From positions 2,110,909 through 2,166,171 of the forward strand of contig NZ_JAHTIK010000001.1 of assembly GCF_025655475.1 (NCBI RefSeq): a stretch of DNA of 55,263 nt, given 5' to 3'. The translations under genes were made by a program, and so were the position numbers. The notes under the pieces were generated by a model. That model did no database searches. It was not told the DNA's origin and saw nothing but the letters and a program-made list of their open reading frames with translations. The DNA is from Kitasatospora sp. DSM 101779 (lineage in GTDB: Bacteria; Actinomycetota; Actinomycetes; Streptomycetales; Streptomycetaceae). Below, in pieces: positions 18,796-26,872 of this stretch (the stretch's first letter is position 1; every line of letters starts with the position of its first letter).

Positions 18796-20133
18796 CTACC
18801 CGGTGCGGCCGCCGGGGACCGGTCTGCGAAGTGGGCGGGCGGCGGCCGTGCCTGCGGCGGTGAAGCGGGTGACGACCGCAGGGGTGCCCGGGACGGCCTG
18901 CAGCAGCCGGTGCGCGCAGGTGGCGAGCAGCAGCTCGGCCTGCACCTCGGGGTCGGCGACCACGAACCCGAGCAGGCCCTCGATCCGCTCCAGCCGCTGG
19001 TAGAGCGACTGCCGGCCGATATGCAGCAGGGCGGCGGTGCGGGTCGGCGAGCAGCCGTGGCGCAGGTGGACCTCCAGGGTGCGCACCAGGTCGCCGGCGT
19101 GCCGGGACTCCCACTCCAGCAGCGGGCCGAGCACGTCGCCGGCCAGCCGGGACCACCGCTCCCGGCCGCCGGACCGGGTCAGCTCCCGTTCCAGGGCGAA
19201 GGCCCGGGCGGTGGCCACGTACGGCCGTTGAGGGCCGGAGCGGCGCGGCTCGGCGGGGGGCACGGAGACGGCGAGTTCGAGGGTGGCGGCGGCCTCGCGC
19301 AGGCTCTCCCCGTACCGGTTCCAGCCGGCCCCGGAGGGGACGGCCGGCCCGAGGGCGACCACCGAACCCGGCGGGGCCGTCTCCTCCAGCACGGCCCGGA
19401 CCGTACGCACCGGGTCCGGGGCGGGCGGCACCGCGAGCAACGCGAACAGACCGCCTCGGACCGCGGCCGCCAGGGCGGTGCCGGGCAGCCGGCCGAGCAG
19501 CGGCACGGCGGTCCGGGACGGCACGGGCGTCCGGGCCGACGGGGCCTGCGGCAGACCGCGGGCGGCCAGGCCCAGCAGCCGGTGGCCGTCCGGCACCCGG
19601 AATCCGGCCGCTGCGGCGCGGGCGGTGGCCTCGGCCCGGCCCGCGTCCACCTCGTCCAGCAGAGCACCGATCAGGGCCCGGGCGGGTTCGGAGTTCGGGG
19701 ACTCCCGCACGCCGCGGGCCACCGGGCCGATCGGCGGCGAGCCGATCGCGGAGTTCACCGCCTCGGCGACCCGCGCGAACGGCACCACCCGGCGCAGCGC
19801 CACCAGCGGCAGGCCCAGCCGCTCCGCCTCGGCCGTGACCGCGGCCGGCATCCGCGGCAGCGCCCGGCCGACCTCGGCGAACAGCGCCGCCGCCCCGCAC
19901 CCGGCCAGCTCCCGGACGCAGGCACGCTGCCGCTGCGGCGTGGCCCGGGCCAGCCCGTGGCCGTCGGTGAGCAGCAGTTCGCCGCCGGACAGCGCGGCGC
20001 CGCCTTCGGGCACCTCGGCGGTGCGCACCCGGCGGACGGCCCGTTCCAGTCCGCCCCGGCCGGCCAGCAGCAGCGGGGCGGCCGGGCCCAGGACGTCGAG
20101 GGCGAGGACCTCGCGGACGGTGAGTGCGGGCAC
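18796..20133 (-). CDS. PucR family transcriptional regulator
   Basis: A 445-residue regulator. The N-terminal PucR domain begins LTVREVLALDVLGPAAPLLLAG and includes TAEVPEGGAALSGGELLLTDG. The C-terminal helix-turn-helix reads RTLEVHLRHGCSPTRTAALLHIGRQSLYQRLERIEGLLG. PucR proteins control purine and related nitrogen catabolism and detoxification genes. The GTG start at 20133 has GGGAGG 7 bases upstream. It is divergent from the deaminase-dioxygenase pair, which it probably controls. A near-palindrome GGGTACGCACCC at 20260-20271 in the shared region is a possible binding site. Confidence 0.9.
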   Translation of the reverse strand: MPALTVREVLALDVLGPAAPLLLAGRGGLERAVRRVRTAEVPEGGAALSGGELLLTDGHGLARATPQRQRACVRELAGCGAAALFAEVGRALPRMPAAVTAEAERLGLPLVALRRVVPFARVAEAVNSAIGSPPIGPVARGVRESPNSEPARALIGALLDEVDAGRAEATARAAAAGFRVPDGHRLLGLAARGLPQAPSARTPVPSRTAVPLLGRLPGTALAAAVRGGLFALLAVPPAPDPVRTVRAVLEETAPPGSVVALGPAVPSGAGWNRYGESLREAAATLELAVSVPPAEPRRSGPQRPYVATARAFALERELTRSGGRERWSRLAGDVLGPLLEWESRHAGDLVRTLEVHLRHGCSPTRTAALLHIGRQSLYQRLERIEGLLGFVVADPEVQAELLLATCAHRLLQAVPGTPAVVTRFTAAGTAAARPLRRPVPGGRTG

Positions 20134-20309
20134 GACGGCCTCCCAGGTGGTCGGTGTTCCGGGTGGGTGTACGGGAGCGGCTCGCAGCGGGTGGGACGGG
20201 CGGGGATGCCGCCGGGTGGGGAGTCGGACGCGGAAGCACGTCGGACCGGGCGCCAGGGAGGGTACGCACCCTTCGTTGCCACGGTGTTTCGGATCGGGAG
20301 GTGGAGCCG

Positions 20310-20750
20310 GTGGATGTGCAGAGGATGCTCGCGGTCGCGGTCGAGGAGGCCCGCGCCGGGCTGGCGGAGGGCGGGATCCCGATCGGGGCCGCGCTCTTCG
20401 ACGAGCACGGCGAACTGCTCGGCCGCGGCCGCAACCGCCGCGTCCAGGACGGCGATCCGTCGATGCACGCGGAGACTGCGGCGTTCCAGGCCGCCGGCCG
20501 GATGCGCGGATACCGCCGCACCACGATGGTCACCACGCTGTCGCCGTGCTGGTACTGCTCCGGGCTGGTGCGGCAGTTCGGGATCGGCCGGGTGGTCGTC
20601 GGCGAGGCCCGGACGTTCAGCGGCGGCCACGACTGGCTGGCCGAGCACGGCGTGCAGGTCACCGTGCTGGACGACCCGGAGTGCGTCCGGCTGATGACCG
20701 ACTTCGTGGCCGCGCGCCCGGAGCTGTGGTTCGAGGACATCGGCGAGTGA
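20310..20750 (+). CDS. Cytosine/nucleoside deaminase, yeast FCY1-like
   Basis: A 146-residue zinc deaminase. H53 and the catalytic E55 lie in MHAETAAF, and C80/C83 in SPCWYC, the three zinc ligands and proton shuttle of the CDA fold. The C-terminus DPECVRLMTDFVAARPELWFEDIGE closely resembles that of yeast cytosine deaminase, which favours a free-base substrate (cytosine, possibly 5-methylcytosine) over a nucleoside or guanine. The GTG at 20310 is chosen for the GGGAGG 7 bases upstream. The dioxygenase gene follows after 20 bases, so the two are cotranscribed. Substrate assignment is by resemblance only. Confidence 0.87.
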   Translation: MDVQRMLAVAVEEARAGLAEGGIPIGAALFDEHGELLGRGRNRRVQDGDPSMHAETAAFQAAGRMRGYRRTTMVTTLSPCWYCSGLVRQFGIGRVVVGEARTFSGGHDWLAEHGVQVTVLDDPECVRLMTDFVAARPELWFEDIGE

Positions 20751-20770
20751 GCCGGGAAGGAGCGGACGGC

Positions 20771-21739
20771 ATGACAGAGGTGCGGATCCCCACGGTCGAC
20801 CTCCGGGCGTGGACGGACGGCACGGCGGACGAGCGCGCCGCGATCGCCCGCAGCGTCGACGAGGCGCTCGGCCGCGCGGGATTCCTGCTGCTCACCGGGC
20901 ACGGCTCGACCGAGCGGGAACGGGCCGGGGTCCGGGCGGCGGCCCGCGGCTTCTTCGCCCTGCCGGAGGAGGTGAAGCAGCGCTACGCCGTCGCGGTCGG
21001 CGGCCGCGGCTGGCTCGGCCCCGGCGCCGAGGCGAACGGCTACGCGGAGGGCACCGAGACCCCGCCCGACCTCAAGGAGTCCTGGACGGTCGGCGCCGAC
21101 CGGGCCACCGGGGACAAGGAGTTGGACGACTTCTGGTTCCGGCCGAACGTCTGGCCGACCGCCGAGGCGCCGCGCCTGCAGGGCCTGGTGGAGGCGTACA
21201 TGGCGCGGATGCGGACCGTCGCCGACGAGACGCTGCGGCTGCTCGCGGCGGCCCTCGGACAGCCCGAGGACTTCTTCACCCGGCACACCGGCGCCCCCAC
21301 CTACACCTGCAACATCAACTGGTACCCCTCGGCCGGCACGGTCGGTGCGCCACTGCCCGGCCAGTACCGGATCGGCCCGCACACCGACTTCGGCACGGTC
21401 ACCCTGCTCGACCGCCAGCAGGGCCGCGGCGGGCTCCAGATCTGGACGGAGGAACAGGGCTGGGCCGACGCCCCCTGGGACCCGGCCGCGCTCACCGTCA
21501 ACATCGGCGACCTGATGGCCCGCTGGACGGGTGACCGCTGGCGGTCCGGGCGCCACCGCGTGCTGCCGCCCTCCCTCGACGCCCCGGAGGAGGAGCTCAT
21601 GTCCCTGGTCTACTTCTACGAGTGCGATCCGCACACCCTCGTCAGCCCGCTGCCCGCCCCGGTCGGACGGGTGGCGCACCCGCCGGTCGACTCCACGGCG
21701 TACCTGCGGGCCAAGCTGGACGCCATCACCGTCGGCTGA
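20771..21739 (+). CDS. 2-oxoglutarate/Fe(II) dioxygenase, isopenicillin-N-synthase-like
   Basis: A 322-residue oxygenase of the IPNS/plant-type family. Metal ligands are H204 and D206 (GPHTDFGT) and H262 (SGRHRVLPP); the conserved N-terminal region is IPTVDLRAW...GFLLLTGHG. Fungal thymine-7-hydroxylase belongs to this family, and the gene is cotranscribed with a cytosine-deaminase-like enzyme under a PucR regulator. That context suggests oxidation of a pyrimidine or purine base. Other members are tailoring or hormone enzymes, so the substrate remains open. A GGGAAGGAG ribosome site lies about 10 bases before the ATG. Confidence 0.88.
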   Translation: MTEVRIPTVDLRAWTDGTADERAAIARSVDEALGRAGFLLLTGHGSTERERAGVRAAARGFFALPEEVKQRYAVAVGGRGWLGPGAEANGYAEGTETPPDLKESWTVGADRATGDKELDDFWFRPNVWPTAEAPRLQGLVEAYMARMRTVADETLRLLAAALGQPEDFFTRHTGAPTYTCNINWYPSAGTVGAPLPGQYRIGPHTDFGTVTLLDRQQGRGGLQIWTEEQGWADAPWDPAALTVNIGDLMARWTGDRWRSGRHRVLPPSLDAPEEELMSLVYFYECDPHTLVSPLPAPVGRVAHPPVDSTAYLRAKLDAITVG

Positions 21740-21767
21740 CCGCTCCGGCGCCCGGCCCCGGACACGG

Positions 21768-21804
21768 CCGTGCCCGCCGCCCCCGGTCGGGGCGGCGGGC
21801 ACGG
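21768..21804. terminator. Strong hairpin between convergent genes
   Basis: A 16-base perfect stem, CCGTGCCCGCCGCCCC (21768-21783) with its complement at 21789-21804, closes a 5-base loop between the dioxygenase gene and the convergent acidic-protein gene. Confidence 0.8.
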
Positions 21805-21824
21805 ATCCGGCGCGGTCGGTCCGA

Positions 21825-23741
21825 TCAGGCGCGGACCTCGGAGACGGCGGCGCCCAGCGCCTCCTTGATGCGGGGACCGAGGCGGGTGAAGCCCAGCTCC
21901 TTCATCGCGGCGCGGAGCAGCTCGTCGTCCGAACGCTCGGTGCCGTCACCGTCCAGCCACCCGACGAGCGCCACCAGCTCGGCCGGGCTGTAGGCGGTCA
22001 CCGCCTTGCCCGGGATGATCTCCGGCTTCTCCGGCCGACCACCCGCAGCCGCCTCGACGACGGCCGCAGCCTCGACGACCGGCTCCGCAACCGGCTCCTC
22101 GACGGGGACCTCGGCGACGGCCTCGGGCTCGACGGCAGGCTCCGGCTCGACGACGGGCTCGACCTCGGCGACCGGCTCCTCGACGACGGGCTCCTCGACG
22201 AGGACCTCGACCTCGGCGACAGCCTCCGCCTCAGCCTCGACGATCGGCTCCTCGGCCGGGGCCTCGACCTCGGTGACGGCCTCGACGACCGACTCCTCGA
22301 CGACGGCCTCGGACTCGACCTCCGCCACCGTCTCCTCAGCCGGGACCTCGACCTCGACCTCGGCGACGGGCTCGGCCTCGACAGCCGGCTCCTCGACCTC
22401 GACGACGGCCCCGACGACCGGCTCCTCGACCGGGACCTCGACCTCGGCGACGGGCTCGGCCTCGACAGCCGGCTCCTCGACGACGGCCTCGGACTCGACC
22501 TCCGCCACCGTCTCCTCAGCCGGGACCTCGACCTCGACCTCGGCGACGGGCTCGGCCTGGACGGCCGGCTCCTCGACCGCAACGTCGGCCACCACCGGCT
22601 CGGCCTCGGCCTCGGCCTCGGTCTCCGCAGCAGCCTCGGTCTCGATGGCGACCTCGGCCTCCGCCTCCGCCTCGACGGGAGCCTCGATCTCAGTCTCAGC
22701 CTCGACCTCGGCGGTCTCCTCCGCGACGGCGTCGACAGCCTCGGCGACCTCGACGGCCTCCGCGGTCTGCTCGCCGCGCGGACCGGCCGCGAGCGCCTGG
22801 CGGGCGGCCTCCTCCGCGTCCGTACCGTCCTCGGCGGCGCCGGCGGTGTGCCGGTCGTACGCGGCGAGGGCGGCCTCGCGGTCGGCCTGACGCTCCGCCA
22901 GCTCGGCGAGCAGGTCGTCGAGGCCCTGCTCGGCGAGGGCCTTCCGGAGGGAGGCGAGGGCGGGCAGCCGGAAGAGGGTGCCCTCGTCGGCGGCCAGGCG
23001 GTCGACCAGGTCGGCGAGTTCGCCGAGCGGCAGGGCCTCCGGCTCCTGGCCGGGCAGCAGGCGGCCGAGCGCGCGCACGGCGGTGCCGAGCGACTCGATG
23101 GCCTGGGCGGTCTCGGCGAGCAGGGCGCCGTCGACCGGGACGGCCGGGTTGGCGCCGCTGGTGGCGAGGGCCGACCAGTCGGTGCGGGCCCCGGCGGCCG
23201 CGGCGAGGGCGGCGTGCAGGTCGGCGCGGCCGAGCTTCTTGCCGCCGGTCAGCGACTTGGCCTGCGAGCGCAGCGCCCAGCGGCGGCCGATGGACAGCTT
23301 CACGTTCTGCTCGGTACGCCAGCGGCGGGTGCCGGTGGCGGCCGCGAGCGCGTCGAGGTCGGCGGAGAAGGCCTCGGCGCTGAGCGTGGAGGTGGCGGAC
23401 TGGACGCGCTGCAGGACGTCGAGCAGGGTGCTCAGGCCGAGCAGGGTGTCCGGGACGTCGAGTTCGGCCTTGGCGGCGAGGCCGCTGACCGCGCCGCCGA
23501 CGGCGCGGATCTCGAGGCTGCGCAGTTCGGCGAGGACGGTGGAGGCGGCGCGCGCGTCCTCGCCCTCGGTGACGGTGGTGGCTGCGGCCAGCCACGGGTT
23601 GGCGTCGGGGGTCAGGGCGAAGCCGCCCTGGTCGGCGTAGCGGCCGAGCTCCTCGCGGGTGTCCGGCCCGGCTTCGCCGCCCGGAGTGGCAGCCGGGGCC
23701 GGCACCGAGGCGTCGGCGTCGTTCAGGTAGCGCACTGTCAT
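21825..23741 (-). CDS. Large acidic low-complexity repeat protein
   Basis: A 638-residue protein with three zones. Residues 1-320 are mostly helical and ordinary in composition (TVLAELRSLEIRAVGG, RRWRTEQNVKLSIGRRWAL). Residues about 320-560 are almost only Glu, Ala, Val and Pro in degenerate repeats such as VEEPAVEAEPVAEVEVEVPAEE. Residues 567-638 form a compact C-terminal domain (YSPAELVALVGWL, DDELLRAAMKELGFTRLGPRIKEAL) that looks like a winged-helix tail seen on some helicase and restriction-type proteins. The DNA of the middle zone contains an exact duplication. The ATG at 23741 has only a weak ribosome site. Function unknown; a long acidic tether between two folded parts is inferred. Confidence 0.75.
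   Translation of the reverse strand: MTVRYLNDADASVPAPAATPGGEAGPDTREELGRYADQGGFALTPDANPWLAAATTVTEGEDARAASTVLAELRSLEIRAVGGAVSGLAAKAELDVPDTLLGLSTLLDVLQRVQSATSTLSAEAFSADLDALAAATGTRRWRTEQNVKLSIGRRWALRSQAKSLTGGKKLGRADLHAALAAAAGARTDWSALATSGANPAVPVDGALLAETAQAIESLGTAVRALGRLLPGQEPEALPLGELADLVDRLAADEGTLFRLPALASLRKALAEQGLDDLLAELAERQADREAALAAYDRHTAGAAEDGTDAEEAARQALAAGPRGEQTAEAVEVAEAVDAVAEETAEVEAETEIEAPVEAEAEAEVAIETEAAAETEAEAEAEPVVADVAVEEPAVQAEPVAEVEVEVPAEETVAEVESEAVVEEPAVEAEPVAEVEVPVEEPVVGAVVEVEEPAVEAEPVAEVEVEVPAEETVAEVESEAVVEESVVEAVTEVEAPAEEPIVEAEAEAVAEVEVLVEEPVVEEPVAEVEPVVEPEPAVEPEAVAEVPVEEPVAEPVVEAAAVVEAAAGGRPEKPEIIPGKAVTAYSPAELVALVGWLDGDGTERSDDELLRAAMKELGFTRLGPRIKEALGAAVSEVRA
22293..22558. repeat. 180-bp-spaced direct duplication within the acidic-protein gene
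   Basis: The 86 bases at 22293-22378 recur identically at 22473-22558, a spacing of exactly 180 bases or 60 codons. The reading frame is preserved, as expected of a recent slippage or unequal-crossover expansion of the Glu/Ala/Val/Pro repeat. Confidence 0.9.
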
Positions 23742-23892
23742 GTGGAAGTCCGGTTCGTGGCGGGTGACGGGAGGGGGTTTGCGGAGAGGGGGCGCCGAGA
23801 TGCGGCTCGGCGGGTACGGCGCGAGGGCCAGAATACGGGTGCCCGTTCGACGGGCGCGAGCACCCGGCGGGTTGTTGCCGAGCTGTGCCGTG

Positions 23893-25389
23893 TCATGGCC
23901 CGGTCCGGGGTGCGAGGTGCCGGACGTCGCTGAGCGTGACCGGCGGGAGGAAGTCGCGCAGGGGTTCGCGCTGCCACCACTCGCCGGTGGACCTGAGTCG
24001 GCGCCAACTGCTGTACCGGTAGCGGTAGAGGCGGGCCCGGACGAAGGTGGGCGGGGTGTCCGGGAAGGGGTTGTGCCGGAGCAGCCGGAGGGTGTCCGGG
24101 TCGTTGACGAGCAGCCGGGCGACCAGCGGGGCGAACCAGGGCCTGGCGTAGGAGGGGGAGATGGCGGCGAACCACATGAGCCAGTCGAGACGGAGGTGGT
24201 AGGGGGCGATCTGCCGCGGCATACGCCGGAGTTCGCCCGGTTTGCCCCGGAATCCGTAGGCGTGCCAGCGGGTGCCGGGGCCGGGGAGTTCGGCGTCGGT
24301 GCCCTCCAGGACGATCTCGTGGCGGATCCGGGTGACCGAGCCGAAGGCACCGTAGCTGTTCACCAGATGGAGTCGGTCGTAGGACCTGTTCATCGCCTGG
24401 TGGGGTGAGAGCAGGTTGCGGGCCGGCCGGTAGCTGAGGACGAGCACGCCGGCGGTGAACACGAGTACCAGCACCTCGTACCAGACCGGGGAGGCCGGGA
24501 AGTGCGGGGCGTCGGGGAGCGGGATCACCCGGCCGGCGGTGCCGGCGTCGACGGCGGAGAGTGCCAGGGCGATGGTGAGCCAGTTCAGCCAGGCGAAGTT
24601 GCCGGAGAGGACCAGCCACAGCTGGGTGACGGTCATCAGGACGGCGGCGATGCCCGCTCCCGGCTGGGGCAGGAAGAGGGCGAACGGCACGAGCAGTTGG
24701 ACGGTGTGGTTGGCCGCCACCTCGACCCGGTGCAGCGGTTTCGGCAGGTGGTGGAAGAACCAGCTGAGCGGGCCCGGCATCGGCTGGGTCTCGTGGTGGT
24801 AGTAGAGGCAGGTGAGGTCGCGCCAGCAGGCGTCGCCGCGCCACTTGATCAGTCCGGCGCCGAACTCGACGCGGAAGAGCAGCCAGCGCAGCAGCCAGAG
24901 CACGGTGACCGGCGGGGCGACGTCGCCGTTGCCGAGGAAGGCCGCGAGCACCCCGGTCTCCAGCAGCAGCGACTCCCAGCCGAAGGCGTACCAGGTCTGG
25001 CCGACGTTGACGACGGAGAGGTAGAGCGCCCAGAGCAGCGCCCACCAGAGCATCGCGGCCCAGAGCGGCACGAGGTCGCCCGCCCCGGCGACCAGCGCGG
25101 CGGCGAGGACGGCGCCGACCCGGGCGGTAGTGGCGAAGGACCGGTCGCTGTAGTGCCAGTGGAAGAGGCTGGGCGAGCGGCGGAACGGGACGGCCGCGGT
25201 GAAGCGCGGGACGGGGAGCATGCCGCGCTCGCCGATCAGGGCGCGGAACTGGTTGGCGGCGGCGACGAACCCGACGGTGTAGAGCAGCGCGATCAGCCGC
25301 TGGAAGACCTGGCGGGCGAGCCAGTAGTCGGGGGCCGCGAACCACTCCACCTCGTGCGCTCCTCGGTCGTCCGCGCTCGGACCGTCCAT
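23893..25389 (-). CDS. Lipase maturation factor family membrane protein
   Basis: A 498-residue polytopic protein. Hallmarks of the lipase maturation factor (LMF) family are visible: WHYSDRSFATTARVG, NVGQTWYAFGWESLLLETG, LFRVEFGAGLIKWRGDACWRDLTCLYYHHETQPMP and PLSWFFHHLP. A soluble C-terminal part follows that includes YRYSSW. In animals LMF1 helps lipases fold in the ER; bacterial members are common in actinomycetes and uncharacterised. The ATG at 25389 is chosen; a GTG three codons earlier (25398) is equally possible because neither has a strong ribosome site. It is divergent from the EamA transporter. Confidence 0.88.
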   Translation of the reverse strand: MDGPSADDRGAHEVEWFAAPDYWLARQVFQRLIALLYTVGFVAAANQFRALIGERGMLPVPRFTAAVPFRRSPSLFHWHYSDRSFATTARVGAVLAAALVAGAGDLVPLWAAMLWWALLWALYLSVVNVGQTWYAFGWESLLLETGVLAAFLGNGDVAPPVTVLWLLRWLLFRVEFGAGLIKWRGDACWRDLTCLYYHHETQPMPGPLSWFFHHLPKPLHRVEVAANHTVQLLVPFALFLPQPGAGIAAVLMTVTQLWLVLSGNFAWLNWLTIALALSAVDAGTAGRVIPLPDAPHFPASPVWYEVLVLVFTAGVLVLSYRPARNLLSPHQAMNRSYDRLHLVNSYGAFGSVTRIRHEIVLEGTDAELPGPGTRWHAYGFRGKPGELRRMPRQIAPYHLRLDWLMWFAAISPSYARPWFAPLVARLLVNDPDTLRLLRHNPFPDTPPTFVRARLYRYRYSSWRRLRSTGEWWQREPLRDFLPPVTLSDVRHLAPRTGP

Positions 25390-25574
25390 GCCTACCACTT
25401 CGCGGCGGGTCCGGCGCGCGGTGGCGTCCCTCCGGGCCGCCTACTTCATCCGGAAGGCGCACCGGACCGAGGCGCCCGGACGCGGGGCCGGACGCGGGGC
25501 CCGGGTGCGAGCGGGACGGTCGCAGGGTGGGACGGGCTCCCGCGGTCCGCCCGGACTGTGATCTCATACCGGAT

Positions 25575-25588
25575 GTTCAGTACCGAAC
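25575..25588. promoter_or_regulatory. Operator-like dyad before the EamA exporter
   Basis: GTTCAGTACCGAAC reads GTTC-R-GTAC-Y-GAAC, symmetrical apart from one central pair, and lies 14 bases before the exporter start and just upstream of its GGGAG ribosome site. Its position over the expected transcription start suits a repressor site; no regulator gene is adjacent. Confidence 0.4.
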
Positions 25589-25601
25589 CAGGGAGACACC
25601 C

Positions 25602-26648
25602 ATGACATCGGCTTCGCCGCAGCCAGCCGCCGACCCGTCCTGTCCAGATCCGTCCCGATCCGTCCCTGCCGCCTCTCCCGCGACCGTCTCCACGACCGAG
25701 CCCTCCTTCGCGACCGAGCCGTCGCCCGCCACCCCGTCCGCAGGTCCGGTGGACGCCGTTCCCCGGCGCGGGCTGTCCGGCGCGGTGTGGGGCGCGCTCG
25801 GCATCGTCTACGTGGTGTGGGGCTCGACCTACCTGGCGATCCGGGTCGTGGTGGAGACCATGCCGCCGTTCCTGTCGGGTGCGATGCGCTTCGTCGCGGC
25901 GGGCCTGGTGCTGGCGGCGATCGTCGCCGCCCGACGGGGGCCCGCCGCCCTGCGGGTGCGGCCGCGCGAGCTCGGTTCGGCGGTGCTGGTGGGCCTGCTG
26001 CTGCTGGTCGGCGGCAACGGCATGGTGGTGCTGGCGGAGCAGTCGGTGCCGTCCGGGCTGGCCGCGCTGATGGTGGCCAGTGTGCCGCTGTGGGTGGTCG
26101 TGCTGCGCCGGGTGCTGGGGCACCGGACACCGGCGGCCACCCTGGGCGGGGTGCTGGTCGGCCTGCTCGGACTGGTGGTGCTGAGCGCCCCGGGGCTGAC
26201 CGGCGAGGTGCGGCCGGTGGGCCTGGTCGCACTGCTGGCCGGCTCACTGATGTGGGCCTGCGGCTCGGTGCTGGCGGGCCGGCTGCCGATGCCGGCCGAT
26301 CCGCTGACGGCCAGCGCGTACGAGATGCTCGCGGGCGGCGTCGGCGCGCTGGTGCTGGCCCTCGTCCGGCACGAGCCGCGGGGCTTCGACCCGGCCGCGG
26401 TGTCGGGGGCGTCCTGGGCGGGCCTCGCCTACCTGGTGGTGTTCGGCTCGCTGATCGCGTTCAGCGCGTACGCCTGGCTGCTGCAGCGCGCGCCGCTGCC
26501 GCTGGTGGCCACCTACGCCTACGTCAACCCGGTGGTGGCGGTGCTGCTCGGCTGGCTGGTCCTCTCCGAGGCGCTGACCTGGCCGATCGCGGTCGGCGGC
26601 GGCGTGGTGGTGGCCGGGGTGTGCCTGGTAGTGCGGACCGAGCGGTGA
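25602..26648 (+). CDS. EamA/DMT family exporter
   Basis: A 348-residue transporter. The first 55 residues are hydrophilic and rich in Ser, Pro and Thr; about ten membrane helices follow in two EamA repeats. Motifs are YVVWGSTYLAIRVVVETMPPFLSGAMRF in repeat one and LAYLVVFGSLIAFSAYAWLLQ, LVATYAYVNPVVAVLLGWLVLSEALT in repeat two. The family exports amino acids, metabolites or drugs. GGGAG precedes the ATG by 6 bases. It stands between the divergent LMF gene and the sugar-binding lipoprotein; the substrate is not readable. Confidence 0.92.
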   Translation: MTSASPQPAADPSCPDPSRSVPAASPATVSTTEPSFATEPSPATPSAGPVDAVPRRGLSGAVWGALGIVYVVWGSTYLAIRVVVETMPPFLSGAMRFVAAGLVLAAIVAARRGPAALRVRPRELGSAVLVGLLLLVGGNGMVVLAEQSVPSGLAALMVASVPLWVVVLRRVLGHRTPAATLGGVLVGLLGLVVLSAPGLTGEVRPVGLVALLAGSLMWACGSVLAGRLPMPADPLTASAYEMLAGGVGALVLALVRHEPRGFDPAAVSGASWAGLAYLVVFGSLIAFSAYAWLLQRAPLPLVATYAYVNPVVAVLLGWLVLSEALTWPIAVGGGVVVAGVCLVVRTER

Positions 26649-26746
26649 TCGGACGGGTCCGCACCGTCCGGCGCCCGGTCCCCGCAAGTGAGTTGAGAAG
26701 TTGTCGGCATGACCGGCCCCAGAGACCCTCCCGGGAGATCATGTAT

Positions 26747-26799
26747 TCAACAAGGTAACAATGTGGTCGAGAAATCTTAGTGAACGTTTTATTTGTTGA
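26747..26799. promoter_or_regulatory. AT-rich promoter region with TCAACAA/TTGTTGA half-sites
   Basis: Bases 26741-26799 are strikingly AT-rich for this genome. TCAACAA at 26747-26753 and TTGTTGA at 26793-26799 are inverted copies 39 bases apart, the latter inside TTTATTTGTTGAC. Such TTTGTTGAC-type half-sites are common before sugar ABC operons controlled by ROK-family repressors, so control by a sugar-responsive ROK protein elsewhere in the genome is inferred. Confidence 0.5.
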
Positions 26800-26872
26800 C
26801 GGGCCGCGGCGTCGGCGGATTGACTTCCTGCTCGCCGCACTCCGCGGCGCCGTCAGGGAGGCACCACCCACC

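Noticed and set aside
22006..22890. Ser/Thr-rich + strand open frame
   Set aside because: It is the antisense of the acidic repeat zone; the − strand frame has folded domains at both ends and the same period.
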